From Thiocystis minor (GTDB lineage Bacteria; Pseudomonadota; Gammaproteobacteria; Chromatiales; Chromatiaceae): a stretch of DNA of 57,717 nucleotides. A program made the position numbers and the translations under genes. Location of the stretch: NCBI RefSeq assembly GCF_016653465.1, contig NZ_NHSQ01000049.1, forward strand, positions 17,013-74,729, given 5' to 3'. Shown one piece after another: positions 45,011-54,583 of the stretch (positions are counted from its first letter, which is position 1; every line of letters begins with the position of its first letter). The notes under the pieces are model-generated. The model saw nothing but the letters and a program-made list of their open reading frames with translations. It was not told the DNA's origin and ran no database searches.

Positions 45011-48000
45011 ATGAAACTCAGCCGACTCTCAGTCGTCTTTTCCGCCACGCTCCTGCTGATGCTGGGGGTCAACGGCGCCTTTACCCTCTTTGTCTGGAAC
45101 GCGCACGTTCTGCTCGGCGAGGCGCAGGAACACCGTCAGCGGGCGCTGCTTCTGGTGCGCGAACTGCGTCTGGAATCGGAGTTGCTGGCGCGTCTCGTCG
45201 GCCTCTATGCGAACGCGGGAGACACGCGCTTCCTGCTCGCCTATTACGACATCCTGGGAATTCGCGAGGGGGAGAAACCGGCGCCCGCGGACACCAACTC
45301 GCATATCTACTGGGAAAAGGTCATCGCTGGCGAAGCCGAACACAATCTGCCGACGACGGGTTCCCGCCAATCCATGCGTGAACGGATGCGTTCGGTTGGC
45401 TTCAGCGCGGCCGAGCTGGACGCCCTGGAGCACGCCTTCGCGGCCACCGAGGCGCTCAAGGAGATCGAGCAGATCGCCTTCGCCGCGACCCAGGGACTCT
45501 ACGATCCGGCGCTTCGCGACTTCGTCTCCGACGGCCAGCCCAACCCGGCGTATGCCCGGCAAGTCATCGCCAGCCGCGACTACAATCAGCGGCGCCTGCG
45601 TCTCTCGGAGGCGATCGAGGCACTGCTGGAGCGGGTCGACCAACGTACCAGCGACGAGCTTCTGCGCGCCCGCTCCCGTCTGCAGGACTGGATTCTGGCC
45701 TCCATCCTGGGCTTCCTGATCATGACCACGCTGATCGCGGTGGAAATCCGCATCCTCACCCGTCACGTCCTGCGACCCTTGCAGCAACTGCTCGCCATCG
45801 CCGGGCGTCTGGCGGAGGGACACTACGATGCCCGCGTTGGCAAAGTAGGCGGGGTGGAGGAATTGGCCGTCCTCGGCGGCACGCTCGATGAGATGGCCCG
45901 CGCCATCGCGGCCGACATCCATCAACGCGAGGCGGTCCAACAAGAACTGGAAACCGCGCGCCGGCGGGCCGAGTCGGCGACCGAGGCCAAGAGCCGCTTT
46001 CTCGCCAACATGAGCCACGAGATCCGCACGCCGATGAACGCCGTGATCGGGATGCTCTATCTGGCGCTCGGCACCCCGCTCACCGCGCAGCAGCGCGACT
46101 ATCTCGCCAAGGCCCGCTCGGCGGCGCAATCGCTGCTCGGCATCCTCAACGACATCCTCGATTTTTCCAAGGTGGAAGCGGGTCGGTTGGAACTCGATCC
46201 CGCCCCGTTTCAACTCGAACAGGTCATCGGCGAGGCTTTGCTACTGGTCCAGCAACGCGCCCAGGAGAAGGAAATCGAGCTGCTGTTCGATGCGCGTGGA
46301 CTCTGGGCGATCCGTCAGGGCGGCGAATTGCTCGGCGATGCGCTGCGACTGCGTCAGGTACTGGCCAACCTGCTCGCGAACGCGGTCAAGTTCACCCCTG
46401 CCGGGCATGTGCGCCTGATTCTGGAGCTAGTTCGCGAAACCGCCCGAGAGATCGTCCTGCGTCTGGCCGTCGAGGATAGCGGCATCGGCATGACGCCCGA
46501 GCAGATCGGGCGGCTGTTCGAGGAATTCACCCAGGCGGATAGCTCCACCACCCGTCAATACGGCGGCACCGGACTCGGACTCGCCATCTCCAAGCGTCTG
46601 GTGGAAATGATGGGCGGACAGCTTGAGGTGACCAGCCAGCCAGGGCAGGGCTCGACCTTCCAGTTCACGATCCGTTGCGCGCGCGTCTCCACGCCGGTCG
46701 AGACCTCGGCGTTCGGCGAAACGATGATCCAACCGCGCGTGCTGGTGGTCGACGATTACCCGGAGGCACGCGCGACCCTGCTCAGTCTGCTGAGACACTT
46801 GGCGCTCACCCGGCTGGACGACTGCGCCACCGGCGCCGAGGCGATTGAGCGCCTGGACGCCGCCTGGGCGGCGGGCGATCCCTATGACCTGCTGATCCTG
46901 GACTGGGTCATGCCAGACCTGGACGGCGCCGCCGTCCTGCGCACACTCCAGGAACGGAAGATTCCCGCGCCCTCGCATATCCTCATCGTCTCCGCCTATG
47001 ATCCAGGCGACATCCGCGATCAGGCACAACCGTTCGGCGTCTACGATTTCATCACCAAACCCGTGATGCCACGGGCGCTGCGGGACTATTTGAGCCGCTT
47101 CGCCAGTGGCCAGCCAGCCAGCGCGCGCGTGCAAGCCGTTCCCGCGCCCGCCTCGCTGCAAGGTTTGCGGGTGCTGTTGGTGGAGGACAATCCGCTCAAC
47201 CAGCAGATCGCCGTCGAATTGATGCGCGCGCGCGCCGTCGCGGTGGACGTGGCGGAGAATGGCGCCGAGGCGCTGGCCCGGCTGGCCGCGCGCGCGCCGG
47301 ATGACTATGCCGTGGTGCTGATGGACTTGCAGATGCCGGTGCTCGACGGCTATCAGGCAACCGCCCGACTGCGCGCCGACCCGCGCTATGCCGACCTCCC
47401 CATTATCGCCATGACGGCCCACGCCCTGGTGGAGGAGCGCCAGCGCGGGCTGGACCTGGGCATGCAGGGGTATCTGGCCAAACCCTTCGAGCCCGCCGAA
47501 CTCTTCGCCATCCTGGCCCGTTATCATCCGCTGGGCGCGGCCGCTCCGGAGCCACCGCCGCCGCCCATGTCGCTGGACGCGCTGCCCGTCATTCCCGGCG
47601 TGGATGCGCGCCGCGGTCTGGCGCGCAGCGGCGGCAATCCAGACTTCTATCGCAAGCTGCTGATCGCCTTTCGCGATCAGTTTCGGATGGCGCGCGCGAC
47701 GCTACGGGATCACCTAGAGCAGGAAGACTGGGAGTCGGCCGTGCGCTATGCGCATACCCTCAAGGGCCTGGCGGGCACCCTTGGCATGGACGCCCTGCGG
47801 GATGCCGCCGCCGCACTGGAGCGGGCGGTACAGTCGCGGGATGCGGGTGCCGGCGATCTTCTTCAAGCGCTCGACGAGACGCTGAGCCCCATCCTCGAAG
47901 CCCTGAACGCGGTCTCCGCGCCCCGCCCGCCAACCGCGCTGGCCGTGGCAGTCAACCCAGAGGAGACGGCTCGCCACCTGGAGCGTCTGCGTCAATTGCT

Positions 48001-48184
48001 GGCCGAAGGCGATGCGGAAGCCACCGAGCTGTGGCAGCGGCACGCCGACGAGTTTGCCGACATCCTGTCCGCCACCACCCGGCGACAGATCCGGCGCGCA
48101 TTGGACAGTTTTGATTTCGACGCCGCGCTAGCGTTGCTCGGAACCAGCCCCAGTCAACCGATCTCTTTTATGAACGGAAACTGA
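45011..48184 (+). CDS. Hybrid sensor histidine kinase with two receivers and Hpt
   Basis: 1057 aa. Membrane helix (about 8-30), a periplasmic helical sensor region (about 31-228), a second helix (about 230-250), HAMP (about 255-305), HisKA with His336 ([11 protein letters not shown]), and HATPase ([22 protein letters not shown]). Receiver 1 has Asp631 ([11 protein letters not shown]), receiver 2 Asp772 ([11 protein letters not shown]), and the Hpt domain His915 ([13 protein letters not shown]). I chose ATG 45011; the longer in-frame version has no family support, and the relic at 34183 starts at the same place. Followed after 92 bp by an RpfG-like regulator, the likely end point of the relay. 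Confidence 0.93.
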   Translation: MKLSRLSVVFSATLLLMLGVNGAFTLFVWNAHVLLGEAQEHRQRALLLVRELRLESELLARLVGLYANAGDTRFLLAYYDILGIREGEKPAPADTNSHIYWEKVIAGEAEHNLPTTGSRQSMRERMRSVGFSAAELDALEHAFAATEALKEIEQIAFAATQGLYDPALRDFVSDGQPNPAYARQVIASRDYNQRRLRLSEAIEALLERVDQRTSDELLRARSRLQDWILASILGFLIMTTLIAVEIRILTRHVLRPLQQLLAIAGRLAEGHYDARVGKVGGVEELAVLGGTLDEMARAIAADIHQREAVQQELETARRRAESATEAKSRFLANMSHEIRTPMNAVIGMLYLALGTPLTAQQRDYLAKARSAAQSLLGILNDILDFSKVEAGRLELDPAPFQLEQVIGEALLLVQQRAQEKEIELLFDARGLWAIRQGGELLGDALRLRQVLANLLANAVKFTPAGHVRLILELVRETAREIVLRLAVEDSGIGMTPEQIGRLFEEFTQADSSTTRQYGGTGLGLAISKRLVEMMGGQLEVTSQPGQGSTFQFTIRCARVSTPVETSAFGETMIQPRVLVVDDYPEARATLLSLLRHLALTRLDDCATGAEAIERLDAAWAAGDPYDLLILDWVMPDLDGAAVLRTLQERKIPAPSHILIVSAYDPGDIRDQAQPFGVYDFITKPVMPRALRDYLSRFASGQPASARVQAVPAPASLQGLRVLLVEDNPLNQQIAVELMRARAVAVDVAENGAEALARLAARAPDDYAVVLMDLQMPVLDGYQATARLRADPRYADLPIIAMTAHALVEERQRGLDLGMQGYLAKPFEPAELFAILARYHPLGAAAPEPPPPPMSLDALPVIPGVDARRGLARSGGNPDFYRKLLIAFRDQFRMARATLRDHLEQEDWESAVRYAHTLKGLAGTLGMDALRDAAAALERAVQSRDAGAGDLLQALDETLSPILEALNAVSAPRPPTALAVAVNPEETARHLERLRQLLAEGDAEATELWQRHADEFADILSATTRRQIRRALDSFDFDAALALLGTSPSQPISFMNGN

Positions 48185-48276
48185 TCGGCCGCAATCAATT
48201 CGCTCCAGTCAAGTGAGAATCCTGTTTTCGGAAGCCGTCGGCATGCACTACCATCGCAACGACTCTCCTCAAGGAC

Positions 48277-49383
48277 ATGGATTCGATGATGGCGCCCGTA
48301 GAACTGGAGCGACCCACCATCCTGGTGGTGGACGATACCCCGGCCAACCTGAGTCTGCTTGGTCAGATCCTGAAGGACGACTACCGGGTGAAACTGGCCA
48401 ATCACGGTCAGCGGGCGCTCGATCTGGCCACCGCCGCGCCGCCCGACCTGCTGCTGTGCGATGTCATGATGCCGGGCATGAACGGTTTCGAGGTCTGCCG
48501 GCGACTCAAGGCCAACCCGGACACCGCGCGCGTTCCGGTGATCTTCGTCACCGCCGCCATGGACGTGGAGGACGAGCGGCTCGGCTTCGAGGTCGGCGCG
48601 GTGGATTACATCCACAAGCCCGTCACGCCGCCCATCGTGCTGGCGCGCATCAAGACCCATCTCCAGATCAAGCGCTGGCAGGATTTCATGGAAGACCAGA
48701 GCGCCTGGCTCCAGCAGGAAGTGGCGCGCCAGGTCAACCAGGTGTTGCAACTCCAGTCCTCCGCCATCCATGTCATGGTGTCCATGGCCGAGTTCCGCGA
48801 CGAGGAGACCGGCAACCATATCCGCCGCACCCAGGAATACGTCCGTCTGCTCGGCGACTGGATGCTGCGCAAAGGGCTGCATCCCGCCGAATTGACCCCC
48901 GCGACGGTGGACCAGATGGCCCAGGCCGCGCCGCTGCACGACATCGGCAAGATCGCCATCCCCGATCATATCCTGCTCAAACCCGCGCAACTGAACAGCG
49001 ATGAATTCGAGATTATGAAGACGCACTCGCTGCGCGGTTTCGAGATCCTGGAGCAGGCGCGCCAGTCGATGGGACACGACAACCCGCAATTGTTTTATGC
49101 CTCCCAGATTACCCGTCACCATCATGAGCGCTGGAACGGCAGCGGCTACCCGGACGGACTCGCTGGCACGGCGATCCCGCTGGCCGCGCGTCTCATGGCG
49201 GTCGCCGATGTGTATGACGCACTGCGTTCGTCGCGCCCCTACAAACGCCCCTTCACGCATGCCGCCACCCTGAACCTCATCGAAGAGGGACGGAACCGCC
49301 ATTTCGATCCGGATGTGGCGGATGCCTTCATGGCCCTGGAAAGCGAGTTCGCGAAAATCGCCGAGACCTTGGCGGATCGATGA
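48277..49383 (+). CDS. RpfG-like response regulator with HD-GYP domain
   Basis: A 368-aa cyclic-di-GMP phosphodiesterase of the RpfG type. The receiver domain (about 14-130) has VVDD, Asp62 in LLCDVMMPGMNG and Lys in IHKPVTP. A coiled-coil linker (about 135-165) is followed by HD-GYP (about 165-345) with NHIRRTQEYV, HDIGKIAIPD and HHHERWNGSGYPDG. All expected metal ligands are visible. Lies directly downstream of the hybrid kinase with Hpt, which is the natural phosphodonor. In Xanthomonas the equivalent pair RpfC-RpfG senses DSF; here the sensor domain is unlike RpfC. Confidence 0.93.
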   Translation: MDSMMAPVELERPTILVVDDTPANLSLLGQILKDDYRVKLANHGQRALDLATAAPPDLLLCDVMMPGMNGFEVCRRLKANPDTARVPVIFVTAAMDVEDERLGFEVGAVDYIHKPVTPPIVLARIKTHLQIKRWQDFMEDQSAWLQQEVARQVNQVLQLQSSAIHVMVSMAEFRDEETGNHIRRTQEYVRLLGDWMLRKGLHPAELTPATVDQMAQAAPLHDIGKIAIPDHILLKPAQLNSDEFEIMKTHSLRGFEILEQARQSMGHDNPQLFYASQITRHHHERWNGSGYPDGLAGTAIPLAARLMAVADVYDALRSSRPYKRPFTHAATLNLIEEGRNRHFDPDVADAFMALESEFAKIAETLADR

Positions 49384-49470
49384 CCCTATGAATTCATTGA
49401 CAAGCATCTTCGGCTGCGAAATGCCGCGAGGACGCGATGGATTGCCGACCGAGGCGCCGGCAATAAACGC

Positions 49471-49803
49471 TCACTGCCGCACGGCATCCTTCAGCGCGCT
49501 GGCCGCCCACTGGTTGAGACTCACCCCGGATAACTCGGCGGCGACCGCGATCGCCGCATGGGTTTCCGGTTCGAGGCGCAGGAGCAGCCGACCCGAGTAT
49601 GGCTTTTGCGCGGGGCGTCCCGTGCGTGCGCTGACCTCCAGATAATGATCGACAGTTTCGCGAAAGGCCGTTTCCAGTTCATCGACCGTGCTCCCATGGA
49701 ACACGGCAATATCCTTGATGCCCGCCAGTCGCCCGATAAAAATTCGATCATCGGCGTCGTATTCAATGCGTGCGGCATAGCCGCGATAGGTCATGGTGCT
49801 CAT
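49471..49803 (-). CDS. hicB: HicB-family antitoxin
   Basis: 110 aa. The N-terminal HicB-like RNase-H-fold domain (MTYRGYAARIEYDADDRIFIGRLAGI, then FHGSTVDELETAFRETVDHYL) is followed by a C-terminal ribbon-helix-helix DNA-binding segment (LLLRLEPETHAAIAVAAELSGVSLNQWAASAL). ATG 49803 overlaps the hicA stop by 4 nt (ATGA), so the pair is coupled in the order toxin-antitoxin. A second ATG at 49794 is possible. HicB should neutralise HicA and repress the operon through the palindrome upstream of hicA. Confidence 0.93.
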   Translation of the reverse strand: MSTMTYRGYAARIEYDADDRIFIGRLAGIKDIAVFHGSTVDELETAFRETVDHYLEVSARTGRPAQKPYSGRLLLRLEPETHAAIAVAAELSGVSLNQWAASALKDAVRQ

Positions 49804-50054
49804 GGTTTGAATCCGGCGTTTTCGAGCAATTCGCGAACCGCCTTCACACGGTATTTCAGCGCTTCTTTCCGCGGGTGCGGACGATGGAAATCGGCGCGTT
49901 GACCATGGAGAAAAAAGGTCACGGCGGAGCCGGAGCCTTCGTCTTGCTCCGCGCCAAGCGCCAGCAACAGCGCCTCGATCTTGCGCCACGGCAGATTGCC
50001 GTTGACCGGGCTCGCGAAGATCGCCTCAAGGGTCTTGCGGTGCGTGCTGTTCAT
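49800..50054 (-). CDS. hicA: HicA-family mRNA interferase toxin
   Basis: 84 aa with the dsRBD-like fold of HicA toxins, which cleave mRNA when freed from HicB. It has WRKIEALLLALGAEQDEGSGS near the front, then the catalytic-histidine segment VTFFLHGQRADFHRPHPRKE. The start is ATG 50054; the open frame continues upstream but no family member extends there. Preceded by an 8-7-8 bp palindrome. Confidence 0.92.
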   Translation of the reverse strand: MNSTHRKTLEAIFASPVNGNLPWRKIEALLLALGAEQDEGSGSAVTFFLHGQRADFHRPHPRKEALKYRVKAVRELLENAGFKP

Positions 50055-50060
50055 GGGTTG

Positions 50061-50096
50061 ATAGTATCGAATAGTGATACTATGCGCCAGTATCGG
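50061..50096 (-). promoter_or_regulatory. Probable HicB operator
   Basis: ATAGTATC (50061-50068) and GATACTAT (50076-50083) form a perfect 8-bp inverted repeat with a 7-bp spacer. A third partial half-site AGTATC (50089-50094) follows. It sits 7 bp upstream of the hicA start and 47 bp from the start of the divergent porin operon. The HicB antitoxin carries a ribbon-helix-helix domain suited to such sites, so autoregulation is likely, possibly with an effect on the porin operon. Confidence 0.75.
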
Positions 50097-50129
50097 CGTT
50101 GACAGCCGCGCACTGGTCAGCCATTGCTT

Positions 50130-51524
50130 ATGAACATCCTTGCCATCAGCAGAAATAACGAGCCCGCGGTCTCCGGTGCAACCGGATGCGCCCCATCCAT
50201 CGCAAGCGCACGCGCGAATCCAGACACCCACCCACGCGCGTCGCACTGGCTCGCCAGCCTGACCGCTTTGGTCTTGATCGTCCCGTTCGCGGCCCGCGCC
50301 GAGGTACGAATTTCCGGCTTTGGCACCCTGGGAGCGGCCGTCTCCGACCAGGATTTCATCTATCAGCGTTTCATCGACGACGGCGGCACGCTGAATCGCG
50401 ATTCGCTGATCGGTCTCCAGTTGGACGCCCAACTCGCCGACGCCTGGGGCCTGACGCTCCAGGCCAAGGCCGCTCCATCGACACATGACGAAAACGCCTG
50501 GGAACCGACCCTGAGCTGGGCCTTTCTCTCCTGGCGGCCGGACAACGATCTGCTGCTGCGCGCCGGTCGGCTGCGCCTGCCGCTGATGCTGTATTCGGCC
50601 AACAGTGACGTGGGTGTCACCTTCGAGTTCGCTCGGCTGCCGACCGAGGTCTATTCGCTCCTGCCTACCACGGATGTCAACGGACTGTCATTCGCCAGAA
50701 CCTGGCTCGACGGCTCGCGCGAATGGACTCTAGAAGGGTATCTGGGCACGACGGAGACCCACTGGCGCTATTATCTGCGCGACAACATGGAACCCCTTTT
50801 TCCGGCCGGTGTCTCCTTCCTCAGCTACGATTTCGTCATGGGCGGCCTGACGTTGTCGCGACGCGAGCGGGAAAACATCTGGCGCATCGGACTGCACCGC
50901 ACCGATGCCGAGGCCGATCAAGGCCCGATCCCGCGCAAATTCCCCTTCGTCACCCTGGTGCCCGGTACCGACATCGGTTACTACCAAGTCGCGGACGCCA
51001 TGCCCGGACCGGGCGTCTCGTTCGTCGACAAGTACATCATCTATGTACTGACCCTGGGCGTGGAGATGACTTTGCCCCAGGATGTTCGACTGGTCGGCGA
51101 ATACGGACAGCGTCGCGTCGACAATGCCAGCATCGCCGGTCCCAACACGCACGCGGCTTATCTGTCGCTGCTCAAGCGCATCGGGCGCTGGACCCCCTAT
51201 GTCTACTGGGCCGGTATCCGCTCGCGCCCGCCGGCACTGGATTTCGGAGACGCGCTCAACCGCAACCGAGTGCCGGACGTTATCCCCGGTGCCGCCGCCA
51301 TCAATGCCACGCAACGCGCGGGAGCGGACATGCTCGGTCCCTTCGACCAGCAGTCCTGGGCCATCGGCGCCTCCTATAGCCTGTCACCCACCAGCAAACT
51401 TAAGGCCGAATGGATGCACACACGTACCGGAGTCCTATCCAGCCTAGTTGACCCCCCCGCCGGCGAAGACAGCGGCGGACGCCAGATCAACGTGTTTTCC
51501 CTTTCCTACAGTTTCGCATTCTGA
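50130..51524 (+). CDS. Outer-membrane porin-like beta-barrel protein, paralogue 1
   Basis: 464 aa. A long N-terminal region ends in a signal peptide (hydrophobic stretch about 43-58, cleavage after AARA), then EVRISGFGTLGAAVSDQDF starts the mature barrel. C-terminal Phe (FSLSYSFAF) is the usual barrel signal. It shares long blocks with the genes at 51936 and 53225, for example LSWAFLSWRPDND and LMLYSANSDVGVTF. Start is ATG 50130 (a TTG two codons earlier is in frame). First gene of the operon; GAAGG before the next ATG. The substrate is unknown; I do not recognise a named family beyond porin-like. Confidence 0.82.
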   Translation: MNILAISRNNEPAVSGATGCAPSIASARANPDTHPRASHWLASLTALVLIVPFAARAEVRISGFGTLGAAVSDQDFIYQRFIDDGGTLNRDSLIGLQLDAQLADAWGLTLQAKAAPSTHDENAWEPTLSWAFLSWRPDNDLLLRAGRLRLPLMLYSANSDVGVTFEFARLPTEVYSLLPTTDVNGLSFARTWLDGSREWTLEGYLGTTETHWRYYLRDNMEPLFPAGVSFLSYDFVMGGLTLSRRERENIWRIGLHRTDAEADQGPIPRKFPFVTLVPGTDIGYYQVADAMPGPGVSFVDKYIIYVLTLGVEMTLPQDVRLVGEYGQRRVDNASIAGPNTHAAYLSLLKRIGRWTPYVYWAGIRSRPPALDFGDALNRNRVPDVIPGAAAINATQRAGADMLGPFDQQSWAIGASYSLSPTSKLKAEWMHTRTGVLSSLVDPPAGEDSGGRQINVFSLSYSFAF

Positions 51525-51534
51525 AGGCGACACG

Positions 51535-51939
51535 ATGCGCATCCCGCTGACTCTCCTGCTCTGCGCCGCCCTCCCCGTCCTGGCGGAACCCATGATCGTC
51601 GGCCACCCCAACCTGGCTCCGCTCGATCGCGAAACCCTGCAACGCATCTATACCGGCAAGGTCGTCGAAGTGAACGGAGCGCGGGTCACACCGGTCAATC
51701 TGACGCCCGGCAACGAGTTACGCGCACGTTTCCTGCGCGACTATCTGGGGCAGGACGAGGATAAATATACCGGCTACTGGACCGTGCGGCGCTATGTCGG
51801 GAAAGGCGCCCCGCCCCGCGAATTCGGCACCACCGGGGAGGTCAAGCAATTCATCGCCAGAACCCCCGGGGCCATCGGCTATATCGACGAGACCGAGCTG
51901 ACCTCCGATGCCCGGATCCTCCTGCGGATGACGCCATGA
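51535..51939 (+). CDS. Small PstS-like periplasmic substrate-binding protein
   Basis: 134 aa with a signal peptide (hydrophobic residues 3-16, cleavage near VLAEP). The body resembles one lobe of phosphate-type binding proteins: LDRETLQRIYTGKVVEVNGARVTPVNLTPGNELRARFL, then KQFIARTPGAIGYIDETEL. It is much shorter than PstS (about 320 aa), and no pstCAB lies nearby. Such small proteins often lie next to porins or sensor genes. It lies 10 bp after porin 1 and overlaps porin 2 by 4 nt (ATGA), so it is an integral part of the operon. Binding of phosphate is not shown by the sequence. Confidence 0.82.
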   Translation: MRIPLTLLLCAALPVLAEPMIVGHPNLAPLDRETLQRIYTGKVVEVNGARVTPVNLTPGNELRARFLRDYLGQDEDKYTGYWTVRRYVGKGAPPREFGTTGEVKQFIARTPGAIGYIDETELTSDARILLRMTP

Positions 51940-53228
51940 TCCGAGGGTCGTCACTCCGGCGCATCGCGCCGATGGTATTCCTTTGCATTTTCTCCGACAT
52001 GCTCCGCGCGGAGGTGCAGTTCTCCGGCTTCGCCACCCTCGGCGGGGCAATCTCGGATCAGGATTTCGTCTACCAGCGATTCATCGACGACGGCGGCACG
52101 CTCAACCGCGATTCGCTGCTCGGTCTCCAGATGGACCTCCGACTCGCCGATGCCTGGGGCCTGACGTTCCAGCTCAAGGCCGCACCCTCGGTCCACGACG
52201 ACAACGCCTGGGAACCGACCCTGAGCTGGGCCTTTCTCTCCTGGCGCCCGGACAACGACCGGCTGCTGCGCGCCGGACGCCTGCGCCTGCCGCTGATGCT
52301 CTATTCGGCCAACAGCGACGTGGGCGTCACCTTCGACTTCGCGCGTCTGCCAACGGAGGTCTATTCGCTGCTGCCGAGCAAGGATCTCGACGGCCTGGCG
52401 TTTGCGCAAACCTGGCTCGATGGCGCGCGCGAATGGACGCTGGAAGGTTACGCGGGCCGGACACAGACCTATTGGCGTGACTTTTTGCGCGTGGATCTGC
52501 CGCCGGAATTTCCTGGCGGCACGCTCTATACCGATGTCGTGATCGACATGGCCGGGCTGGCGCTCTCCTGTCGCGCAGGCGACAACACTTGGCGCCTGGG
52601 TCTGCATCGGGGCGAACTGGAATCCTCGTATGGGCAATTACCCAGTTCCTATCTCTTTGTGCCCGTCGCGCCCGGAGTCGGCTATTTCAAAGTCGTGAAT
52701 GAGATGCCAGGCCCCCCGATCCCGACCGTCGACCGGCTCGTGATCGACATCCTGACGCTGGGCGCCGAGATCGCCCTGCCCAACGATTTCCGACTGGTCG
52801 GCGAATATGGACGCCGCCGCATCGACAACGCCATCATGGGACCGGATACCAGCGCCGGCTATCTCGCGCTGCTCAAGCGCATCGGACGCTGGACGCCGTA
52901 TCTGTATTGGGCGGGCATCCGGACCAGCGGCGAGGCCTTGGGACTCTACCGGGCGGTGAACCGCAACCGTCTCCCCGATGCGATTCCGGGCGCGGCGACC
53001 GTCAACGCCTCCCAGCGCGCGGCGGCGGATCTCATGGGCGCGCACGACCAGTCTGCGGTGGCGCTCGGCGTGTCCTATCGCCTGTCTCCCACCAGCAAAC
53101 TCAAGGCTGAATGGCTGCACACCCAAACCGGAGCGGTGTCCGGCTTTGTCGACGCACCCGCCGCCGAAGAGAGCGGCGGACGCCAGATCAATACCTTTTC
53201 GCTCTCCTACAGCCTGACATTCCGATGA
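51936..53228 (+). CDS. Outer-membrane porin-like beta-barrel protein, paralogue 2
   Basis: 430 aa. Signal peptide about 1-25 (PMVFLCIFSDMLRA, cleavage before EVQFSGFATLGGAISDQDF). Closely related along its full length to the porins at 50130 and 53225; the 53225 copy is the closer one (shared DNTWRLGLHRGE, and TSAGYLALLKR). The C-terminus ends TFR, so the terminal aromatic residue is followed by one extra Arg. ATG overlaps the PstS-like stop, and the TGA stop overlaps the next porin start. Confidence 0.83.
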   Translation: MIRGSSLRRIAPMVFLCIFSDMLRAEVQFSGFATLGGAISDQDFVYQRFIDDGGTLNRDSLLGLQMDLRLADAWGLTFQLKAAPSVHDDNAWEPTLSWAFLSWRPDNDRLLRAGRLRLPLMLYSANSDVGVTFDFARLPTEVYSLLPSKDLDGLAFAQTWLDGAREWTLEGYAGRTQTYWRDFLRVDLPPEFPGGTLYTDVVIDMAGLALSCRAGDNTWRLGLHRGELESSYGQLPSSYLFVPVAPGVGYFKVVNEMPGPPIPTVDRLVIDILTLGAEIALPNDFRLVGEYGRRRIDNAIMGPDTSAGYLALLKRIGRWTPYLYWAGIRTSGEALGLYRAVNRNRLPDAIPGAATVNASQRAAADLMGAHDQSAVALGVSYRLSPTSKLKAEWLHTQTGAVSGFVDAPAAEESGGRQINTFSLSYSLTFR

Positions 53229-54571
53229 ACGCGCATGCACCCGCCAACGTCCAGGCCCCCGGTCTGTCAGGGCAAAACGCCATGACCCACTGTCCGCGCC
53301 TGCGGCTCGCTTCCCTGCTCGCCTGGCTCGCCGTCGTTCCGCTCGCGGTCGGCGCCGAGGTTCAGGTCTCCGGCTTTGCCACCCTGGGCGGCGCCGCCTC
53401 CGATCAGGATTTCGTCTACCAGCGTTCCATTGACAACGGCGGCACGCTGAATCGCGATTCGCTGCTCGGTCTCCAGTTGGACGCCCGGCTCGCCGACGCC
53501 TGGAGTCTGACGCTCCAGGCCAAGGCCGCGCCCTCGACGCACAGCGACACCGGCTGGGAGCCAACTCTGAGCTGGGCCTTTCTCTCCTGGCGTCCGGATA
53601 ACGACCTGCTGCTGCGCGCCGGCAAGCTGCGCCTGCCGCTGATGCTCTACTCGGCCAACAGCGACGTGGGTGTCACCTTCGATTTCGCGCGCCTGCCGAC
53701 CGAGGTCTATTCGCTGATGCCGAGCACGGATGTCGGTGGCCTAGCGATCGCGCGAACCTGGCTCGATGGCGAACGCGAATGGACTTTTGAGGGCTATTTG
53801 GGCCGGACGGAGACCTATTGGCGCGATTTTCTACGCGAGGACATGCCGCCGGATTTTCCTGGCGGCGCGACCTATACCGATGACAAGATCGACATGATCG
53901 GATTGGCGATCTCATTACACGCTGGCGACAATACCTGGCGCCTCGGTCTGCATCGGGGCGAAGTGGAATCCGAGTATGGGCAGTTCCCCAGTTCTTATCC
54001 CTTTGTGCCCATCGCGCCCGGTATCGGCTACTACAAGCTCGACAGCGCGATGCCCGGACCTCCCGTCCCGACCGTCGATCGGCTCATCATCGACATCCTG
54101 ACGCTGAGCGCCGAGATCGCCCTGCCCAACGATTTCCGGCTCGTCGGCGAATATGGCCGACGCCGGATCAACAACGCCACCATGGGGCCGGATACCAGCG
54201 CCGGTTACCTGGCCCTGCTCAAGCGCGTCGGGCGCTGGACGCCCTATGTCTATTGGGCGGGCATTCGCACCCAGGCGGATGCCTTGGGTCTCTACACGGT
54301 CGTGAACAATAATCGAGTACCTGACTTTATCCCAGAGGCCGCAGCGATCAATGCCTCCCAGCGCATGGCGGCCGATCTTCAGGGGGCCTTCGACCAGTAT
54401 TCGGTCGCCATCGGCACTTCCTATAGCCTCTCGCCCACCAGCAAACTCAAGGCTGAATGGCTACACACGCAAACCGGCAGCGTTTCCAACTTCGTCGACC
54501 CACCCGCGGACGAAGACAGCGGCGGGCGGCAGGTCAACGTCTTTTCGCTCTCCTACAATGTCACCTTCTGA
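53225..54571 (+). CDS. Outer-membrane porin-like beta-barrel protein, paralogue 3
   Basis: 448 aa. Signal peptide with a long n-region (hydrophobic part about 28-42, cleavage before EVQVSGFATLGGAASDQDF). A shorter product from ATG 53282 (MTHCPRLRLAS) is plausible and would give a more normal signal peptide; ATG 53225 is preferred because it overlaps the previous stop (ATGA). The barrel ends in Phe (SLSYNVTF). Highly similar to paralogue 2. Followed 12 bp later by an inner-membrane protein gene. Confidence 0.83.
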   Translation: MNAHAPANVQAPGLSGQNAMTHCPRLRLASLLAWLAVVPLAVGAEVQVSGFATLGGAASDQDFVYQRSIDNGGTLNRDSLLGLQLDARLADAWSLTLQAKAAPSTHSDTGWEPTLSWAFLSWRPDNDLLLRAGKLRLPLMLYSANSDVGVTFDFARLPTEVYSLMPSTDVGGLAIARTWLDGEREWTFEGYLGRTETYWRDFLREDMPPDFPGGATYTDDKIDMIGLAISLHAGDNTWRLGLHRGEVESEYGQFPSSYPFVPIAPGIGYYKLDSAMPGPPVPTVDRLIIDILTLSAEIALPNDFRLVGEYGRRRINNATMGPDTSAGYLALLKRVGRWTPYVYWAGIRTQADALGLYTVVNNNRVPDFIPEAAAINASQRMAADLQGAFDQYSVAIGTSYSLSPTSKLKAEWLHTQTGSVSNFVDPPADEDSGGRQVNVFSLSYNVTF

Positions 54572-54583
54572 GAAGTCCCGCCC

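Noticed and set aside
44605-45381. A long frame running from the CHASE4-like remnant across the start of the hybrid kinase
   Set aside because: Only its first part resembles a sensor; beyond about 44760 it is out of frame with the kinase and has no fold.
50099-50104. TTGACA as the -35 box of the porin operon promoter
   Set aside because: No acceptable -10 box occurs 16-18 bp downstream, so a promoter cannot be supported.
49804-50486. N-terminal extensions of hicA and hicB frames toward 50486 and 49989
   Set aside because: The extensions lie opposite the porin signal-peptide region or within hicA; the family lengths and the 4-nt hicA-hicB overlap support the short starts.
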